Assembly: GCA_945865705.1 (NCBI GenBank)
Contig: CAMBEY010000088.1
Location: 1 to 10,043 of the forward strand
DNA length: 10,043 nucleotides
Direction of reading: 5' to 3'
DNA from: Candidatus Sulfopaludibacter sp. SbA3
GTDB taxonomy: Bacteria; Acidobacteriota; Terriglobia; 2-12-FULL-54-10
Numbering within the stretch: position 1 is the stretch's first letter; each line of letters opens with the position of its first letter. Positions 6,541 to 10,043 of the stretch are shown here, one piece after another. Under the pieces are notes generated by a model that was not told the origin of the DNA, searched no databases, and worked only from the letters and a program-made list of their open reading frames with translations. A program made the translations under genes and the position numbers.

Positions 6541-6668
6541 GGACGCAGGAAAGTGTACCTTCCCCGAAACCAGAAGCAATGCCAATCCTCAGAGAGTTTA
6601 TCGGCTAATAAGGTGGGTCAGTTTAGTTGTCTTTGGGACATTGAGGGGGGAGCGGATGCAAGAACTGC

Positions 6669-6914
6669 CTAGTCCTGCCGGAATTCGCGGAGGTACTGAT
6701 TGATGTGCATCGCTTCCGAGAAAATTGTTTCGGCCTTTGAGCGGATTTCTTCGGAACAATTCTCTTCCAGCATCAATTCACAGTTAATGAGGATCGAGGT
6801 AAGCGGTCCGCTGATGTCATGGCAAAGCTTATTTGCCTGTTTTTCGTTCGCAATTGATGGATTTCCGAAAGTAGGCTGTGAGAGAATATCCGGCTTAATG
6901 GCCATGGGAATCAT
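6669..6914 (-). CDS. Stand-alone histidine-kinase DHp (HisKA-like) mini-protein (81 aa)
   Basis: After a short N-terminal tail (1-22), residues 23-51 contain an H-box-like helix with KLCHDISGPLTSILI (29-43). H32 is at the phosphoacceptor position, followed by an acidic D33 and the conserved proline P37. A turn (51-54) leads to a second amphipathic helix (54-79, with EEIRSKAETIFSEAMHINQYL). This is the two-helix dimerisation/phosphotransfer hairpin of histidine kinases. There is no sensor and no ATP-binding domain: an in-frame TGA lies 7-9 nt before the ATG, and the 198 nt after the stop show no N-box or G-box. It therefore looks like a complete small gene, not the edge of a broken kinase. It could pass phosphate between receivers, as Spo0B or ChpT do, or dimerise with and modulate the hybrid kinase. 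Neither start (6914, or M4 at 6905) has a Shine-Dalgarno site, so expression is less certain. Confidence 0.68.
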   Translation of the reverse strand: MIPMAIKPDILSQPTFGNPSIANEKQANKLCHDISGPLTSILINCELMLEENCSEEIRSKAETIFSEAMHINQYLREFRQD

Positions 6915-7097
6915 AGATTTTCAGGTTCACTACGCGTTTGTTCTTACCTTTGAATTGTTGGCCAGCACACATTCGGAAGCAAGATTCAAAACTCTGGATA
7001 GGCCGTCCCTAATAAGGATCAAATTTTGCACAAGCTGGATCATTACTTTGAATCGCAGGATTTAATTGCCATGCGTGGAGAGCGGCCGCCCCGCCCG

Positions 7098-8708
7098 CTA
7101 AGCCAACGCGGCGCTGATCTTATCCGTCAACTGTTGGGTGGTAAAGGGCTTGCGCAGAAATACCATATTGGGATCCAGCTCAAACTTCTGATTGATAAAG
7201 ACCTCGTTGTATCCGCTGGTGAACAGGAAGCGTACGCCGGGCTTCTTCCGTCGAATGTATTCGTATACTTCACCAGAGCCTGTTTTGGGGATTATCGCGT
7301 CGAGCAATACCAGGTCGATCTGGCCAGCCCATCGCTCAAACACTTTGATCGCCTCATCGCCGTCTGCCGCCGAGTAAATGCGGTGGCCCAGCTTCGGCAA
7401 CAATTCCAGAAAGAGTTTGCGGACGCTTTTCTCGTCTTCCACCACCAGGATTGTGGCGGCAGCGATGGAAGGCATGAGCGGCGCGCGACTTTGGACTGGC
7501 GGAGCAACCGTCCTGACAACCTCAGCCCGCGGAGTCGATTCGGCGGAAGCCACGGGGAAATATATTGTGAACGTCGAGCCCTTTCCCACCGCGCTTTCCA
7601 CATCGATGAATCCTTCGTGCTGCTCCACGATTCCGTACACCATCGATAGGCCAAGACCTGTTCCCTTGCCCACCGCTTTCTTCGTGTAGAACGGCTCGAA
7701 AATGCGCGTCAACGTTTCCGCATCCATGCCCATGCCGCTATCGCTCACAGATAGGGCCACAAAGTTTCCCGGTCTCGAGCCCGTCCGTTTGGAACACCAT
7801 GCGGGGTCAAGCGTTACGTTTCGTAACTCAACACGCAGACTTCCCCCCTTGGGCATGGCATCACGCGCATTGAGACAAAGATTCAGCAACACCTGCTCGA
7901 TTTGCGACTGATCTCCGCGAATCGCAGGAAGCGGTGGGCGGGCAGAGACGGCGAGATTGATATCCCCACCAATCAACCTGGCCACCATTCTGCCGAGGTT
8001 TTCCACTACCGACTCCAGATGGATGTTGCGCATCTGGAGAATCTGCCGGCGGCTGAAGGCGAGCATCTGACTAGTCAAGTCCGCGGCGTGCTGCGCGGCG
8101 TGGCGAATTTCGTTGAGGCTCTCGGCGTTCGGCGCGGTGCGACCGCTAATCATGGATTCGGTTAGGCCCAGTATGGTGGTGAGCGCGTTATTGAAGTCGT
8201 GCGCGATTCCTCCCGCCAGCCGGCCGATGGACTCCATCTTCTGCGATTGCCGCAACTCCAATTCCAACTTATGCCGCTCGCTCAGGTTGCGCGCCTGAAG
8301 CAGCAACAGAGTTTCTCCACGGCCTCCATTGAGAACGGAGTATTGCAGTTCGACAGGCGTCTCAGTTTGATCGTGAGTGCGCCATTCAGAATGTCGGGTC
8401 TGTGGTTGACCCGTTTCCAGGGCCTTGCGGGCCATTTTCTGATCGGCGTCGGCTTGCCCCGCAACCGACAGATGATCCGCTTTAAACTGAGAAAAATCCG
8501 CGCCCGTTTTGCCGGTTAACACTTCCATGGCCCGGTTCCACAAAACTATTCGACCATCGCTCTGCGTGACCAGAATTGGCAGATTGATATTTCCGAGGAC
8601 CCGACTTAGAATTTCCGCGTCGAGTATGTCGATGGAGAAACCATCGCGTGCTGAAGCCGCCACAACGGTACTTAAATTCGTTTTAGCTAGGCTGGGCGGC
8701 ATGTTCAT
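7098..8708 (-). CDS. PAS-containing hybrid histidine kinase (PAS-HisKA-HATPase-REC)
   Basis: Counting from the ATG at 8708, the 536-residue protein has a PAS-type sensor (about 30-145, with ILVTQSDGRIVLWNRAME), a HisKA domain with H170 in GGIAHDFNNALTTI, and an ATPase domain. The ATPase has an N-box with N276 and N280 (LNLCLNARDAMP), G1 DSGMGM (323-328), F-box FEPFYTKK (337-344) and G2 GKGTGLGLS (347-355). A Pro-rich linker leads to a C-terminal receiver with E424/D425, phosphoacceptor D470 (LVLLD), T497 and K520. All catalytic residues look intact. No transmembrane helix is evident, so it is probably cytoplasmic. The HDFNN H-box is typical of kinases that partner NtrC-type regulators. The frame stays open up to an ATG at 8828, but those 40 extra codons are Cys-rich with lower third-position GC, so 8708 is preferred; 8702 is also possible. 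Hybrid kinases usually need a phosphotransfer partner, and the adjacent mini-DHp protein is a candidate. Confidence 0.92.
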   Translation of the reverse strand: MNMPPSLAKTNLSTVVAASARDGFSIDILDAEILSRVLGNINLPILVTQSDGRIVLWNRAMEVLTGKTGADFSQFKADHLSVAGQADADQKMARKALETGQPQTRHSEWRTHDQTETPVELQYSVLNGGRGETLLLLQARNLSERHKLELELRQSQKMESIGRLAGGIAHDFNNALTTILGLTESMISGRTAPNAESLNEIRHAAQHAADLTSQMLAFSRRQILQMRNIHLESVVENLGRMVARLIGGDINLAVSARPPLPAIRGDQSQIEQVLLNLCLNARDAMPKGGSLRVELRNVTLDPAWCSKRTGSRPGNFVALSVSDSGMGMDAETLTRIFEPFYTKKAVGKGTGLGLSMVYGIVEQHEGFIDVESAVGKGSTFTIYFPVASAESTPRAEVVRTVAPPVQSRAPLMPSIAAATILVVEDEKSVRKLFLELLPKLGHRIYSAADGDEAIKVFERWAGQIDLVLLDAIIPKTGSGEVYEYIRRKKPGVRFLFTSGYNEVFINQKFELDPNMVFLRKPFTTQQLTDKISAALA

Positions 8709-8865
8709 CCGTACTTCGGACCATTTCGTGCTTGTATATTCTCCACACTCCTCACCAGCAGAACAAATGCAGCAGTCTAATGCAACGGCAAATCCCCGCT
8801 TCAAATATCTGCGTACAATTGGAGGCATCTAGTTTCCATGTGCCTAGGTTTGCCGCCTACCCCGC

Positions 8866-8887
8866 CGCCCAGCCGAGGGCGTTTTTT
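8866..8887 (+). terminator. Plus-strand intrinsic terminator-like hairpin between divergent genes
   Basis: CGCCC (8866-8870) and GGGCG (8877-8881) form a five-pair all-GC stem around a 6-nt loop, followed by six T residues (8882-8887). It faces the DUF5916 gene and lies about 105 nt before its start. It could stop antisense transcription arising over the kinase gene, or attenuate a long leader. The stem is short, so confidence is limited. Confidence 0.4.
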
Positions 8888-8923
8888 CATCCACTGACTG
8901 TTGTTTCATCATAAAATGTTCAC

Positions 8924-8941
8924 TTCCTGGAATTTCTCCAG
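8924..8941. promoter_or_regulatory. Overlapping dyads in the divergent kinase/DUF5916 spacer
   Basis: TTCC-T-GGAA (8924-8932) is a perfect palindrome around one base. CTGGA-ATTTC-TCCAG (8927-8941) is a perfect 5-bp inverted repeat overlapping it. The position, 51-68 nt before the DUF5916 start, would suit an operator. No known consensus is recognised. Confidence 0.27.
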
Positions 8942-8991
8942 ACAAGCAAACAAAGTGGGTATTGATGAATCTCACAATGGTAGGCGGACGT

Positions 8992-10043
8992 ATGGGTATC
9001 CGGGGAATGTATTTCCTTCTGGCTCTCGGGACGATCCCTGTTCTGTTTGGACAAACAGAGACCACGAAATCAAGACGCGTCGCCAACGCCACATTCACGG
9101 ATTCGATCATCACAATTGATGGGCAGCTCGATGAGCCTGCTTGGCAGACCGCTGAAGTGAATGCCGACTTTCTCCAACAGGACCCGCGCGAGGGGGAGCC
9201 GGCCAGCGAGATGACCGAAGTCCGCGTGATGTTCGATCACGACTTCCTTTACGTCTCCGCCATCTGCCACGACCGCACGCCGAGCAAGATCGTCAACAAT
9301 GACATTCGCCGCGACTTCGACACGCTCAATCAGGACTACTTCACCGTGTTGCTCGATACCTTCAACGACGGCCACAGCGGCTACTACTTTGCCACTTCAC
9401 CCGGAGGCAGCCAGCACGACAGGCAAATCTCCGACGAGGGACGGTCGAGCAACATCAATTGGGATGGCGCATGGTTCGCGGAGACCCGGCGCGGCCCCGA
9501 CGGTTACACCGTCGAAATAGCCATCCCGTTTAAGACGCTGCGCTTCAATCGCGACCAGCAGCAGACCTGGGGCGTGCATTTTTACCGCCGCATGCGTGGG
9601 CGTAACGAAAGCACCTATTGGTCCATGCCACCGCGCCGCTACAGCCTGACGCGGGCCCTCGCCTACGCCGGCGAGCTGCGCGGCATTGCAGACGTGCAAC
9701 CTGGACACAGCCTGCAGTTCAAGCCGTTCGCCATCGCCGGAGTCGAGCGGCTGGCCTCGCGTGGGAAAAAAGCTGATGGCGAGATGGATGGCGGCTTGGA
9801 CGTAAAATACGGCATCACGCCCGGCATGGTTCTGGACGTAACGGCCAACACGGACTTCTCGCACGTCGAGGCCGATACGCAGCAGGTGAACCTCACGCGC
9901 TTCCCGCTGTTCTTCCCCGAAAAGCGCGAGTTCTTTCTCGAGAACTCCGGAATCTTCCAGTTCGGCGCGCTGCGGCGCAATGAGGCGCTGCTGTTCCATT
10001 CACGCACCATCGGTCTGGAGGGTGGTCAGCCCATTCCCATTCT
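8992..10043 (+). CDS. CBM9-like / DUF5916 secreted outer-envelope protein (3' end outside window)
   Basis: The reading frame is open to the right edge, giving the first 350 residues. A signal peptide is evident (MGIRGMYFLLALGTIPVLFG, cleavage near residue 20). A family-9 carbohydrate-binding-like domain follows (about 35-190), with the typical opening ITIDGQLDEPAWQTAEV, the block TEVRVMFDHDFLYVSAICHD, and GYTVEIAIPFKTLRF. From about residue 235 the DUF5916 region begins. Its hallmark block, DFSHVEADTQQVNLTRFPLF and then FPEKREFFLENSGIF, is present near 285-325. Complete members are usually 700 residues or more, and the C-terminal part is thought to form an outer-membrane beta-barrel; that part is missing here. 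The start at 8992 has AGGCGG 4 nt upstream; in-frame ATGs at 8965 and 8977 are less well supported. It diverges from the hybrid kinase, so it may be one of its targets. The ligand is unknown. Confidence 0.88.
   Translation, partial: MGIRGMYFLLALGTIPVLFGQTETTKSRRVANATFTDSIITIDGQLDEPAWQTAEVNADFLQQDPREGEPASEMTEVRVMFDHDFLYVSAICHDRTPSKIVNNDIRRDFDTLNQDYFTVLLDTFNDGHSGYYFATSPGGSQHDRQISDEGRSSNINWDGAWFAETRRGPDGYTVEIAIPFKTLRFNRDQQQTWGVHFYRRMRGRNESTYWSMPPRRYSLTRALAYAGELRGIADVQPGHSLQFKPFAIAGVERLASRGKKADGEMDGGLDVKYGITPGMVLDVTANTDFSHVEADTQQVNLTRFPLFFPEKREFFLENSGIFQFGALRRNEALLFHSRTIGLEGGQPIPI

Noticed and set aside
6569..6583. Sigma-54-like TGGCATTGCTTCTGG on the minus strand upstream of the HD-GYP gene
   Set aside because: The -12 element has GG where GC is required, and other consensus bases are absent.
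6983..7054. Distant inverted repeat GATTCAAA / TTTGAATC between the kinase and the mini-DHp gene
   Set aside because: An 8-bp match separated by 56 bp is expected fairly often by chance in a gap of this size.
8709..8828. N-terminal extension of the hybrid kinase to an ATG at 8828
   Set aside because: The 40 extra codons are Cys-rich, have lower third-position GC than the gene body and add no domain. It is not excluded, but the ATG at 8708 is preferred.

Overview
The window is a compact bacterial chromosome segment of moderate GC content. Several features suggest Acidobacteriota: a secreted coiled-coil protein of a type I associate with that phylum (rich in SLAELSRQVRAKKKE- and YTNDNIP-like motifs, ending in GWAR), a CBM9/DUF5916 outer-envelope protein, and a dense set of two-component and c-di-GMP signalling genes. 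This assignment comes from family recognition, not from a search. No RNA gene, insertion sequence, prophage or CRISPR array was found.

Layout, left to right. Positions 41-2791 lie on the minus strand. They hold a glycosyltransferase (TTG start) that overlaps a type IV prepilin peptidase (GTG start) by 4 nt, then a small secreted coiled-coil protein ending at a clear intrinsic terminator. A lone plus-strand gene for an FMN-type pyridoxamine-phosphate-oxidase-family protein follows (3047-3589), with its own candidate promoter. It converges on the next block.

Positions 3653-8708 form a minus-strand signalling block. In transcription order it encodes a PAS hybrid histidine kinase (HisKA-HATPase-REC), an 81-residue protein that is essentially only a histidine-kinase phosphoacceptor (DHp) hairpin, a response-regulator-like HD-GYP phosphodiesterase whose receiver has lost its acidic residues, and an NtrC-type AAA+ regulator whose sigma-54 contact loop reads GSFADA instead of GAFTGA. 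The gaps between these genes are 183, 198 and 304 nt, so they may be separate transcripts. The gaps contain a 10-bp tandem repeat, dyads and a leader hairpin.

At the right edge, diverging from the hybrid kinase, a plus-strand gene encodes a secreted CBM9-like/DUF5916 protein that runs out of the window.

The most interesting part is the signalling block. One model is that the hybrid kinase passes phosphate through its own REC domain to the stand-alone DHp protein, which acts as a histidine phosphotransfer module, and then to the intact receiver of the NtrC-like regulator. The HD-GYP protein would be controlled without canonical phosphorylation. This wiring is inference; the domain content and altered residues are read directly from the sequence.
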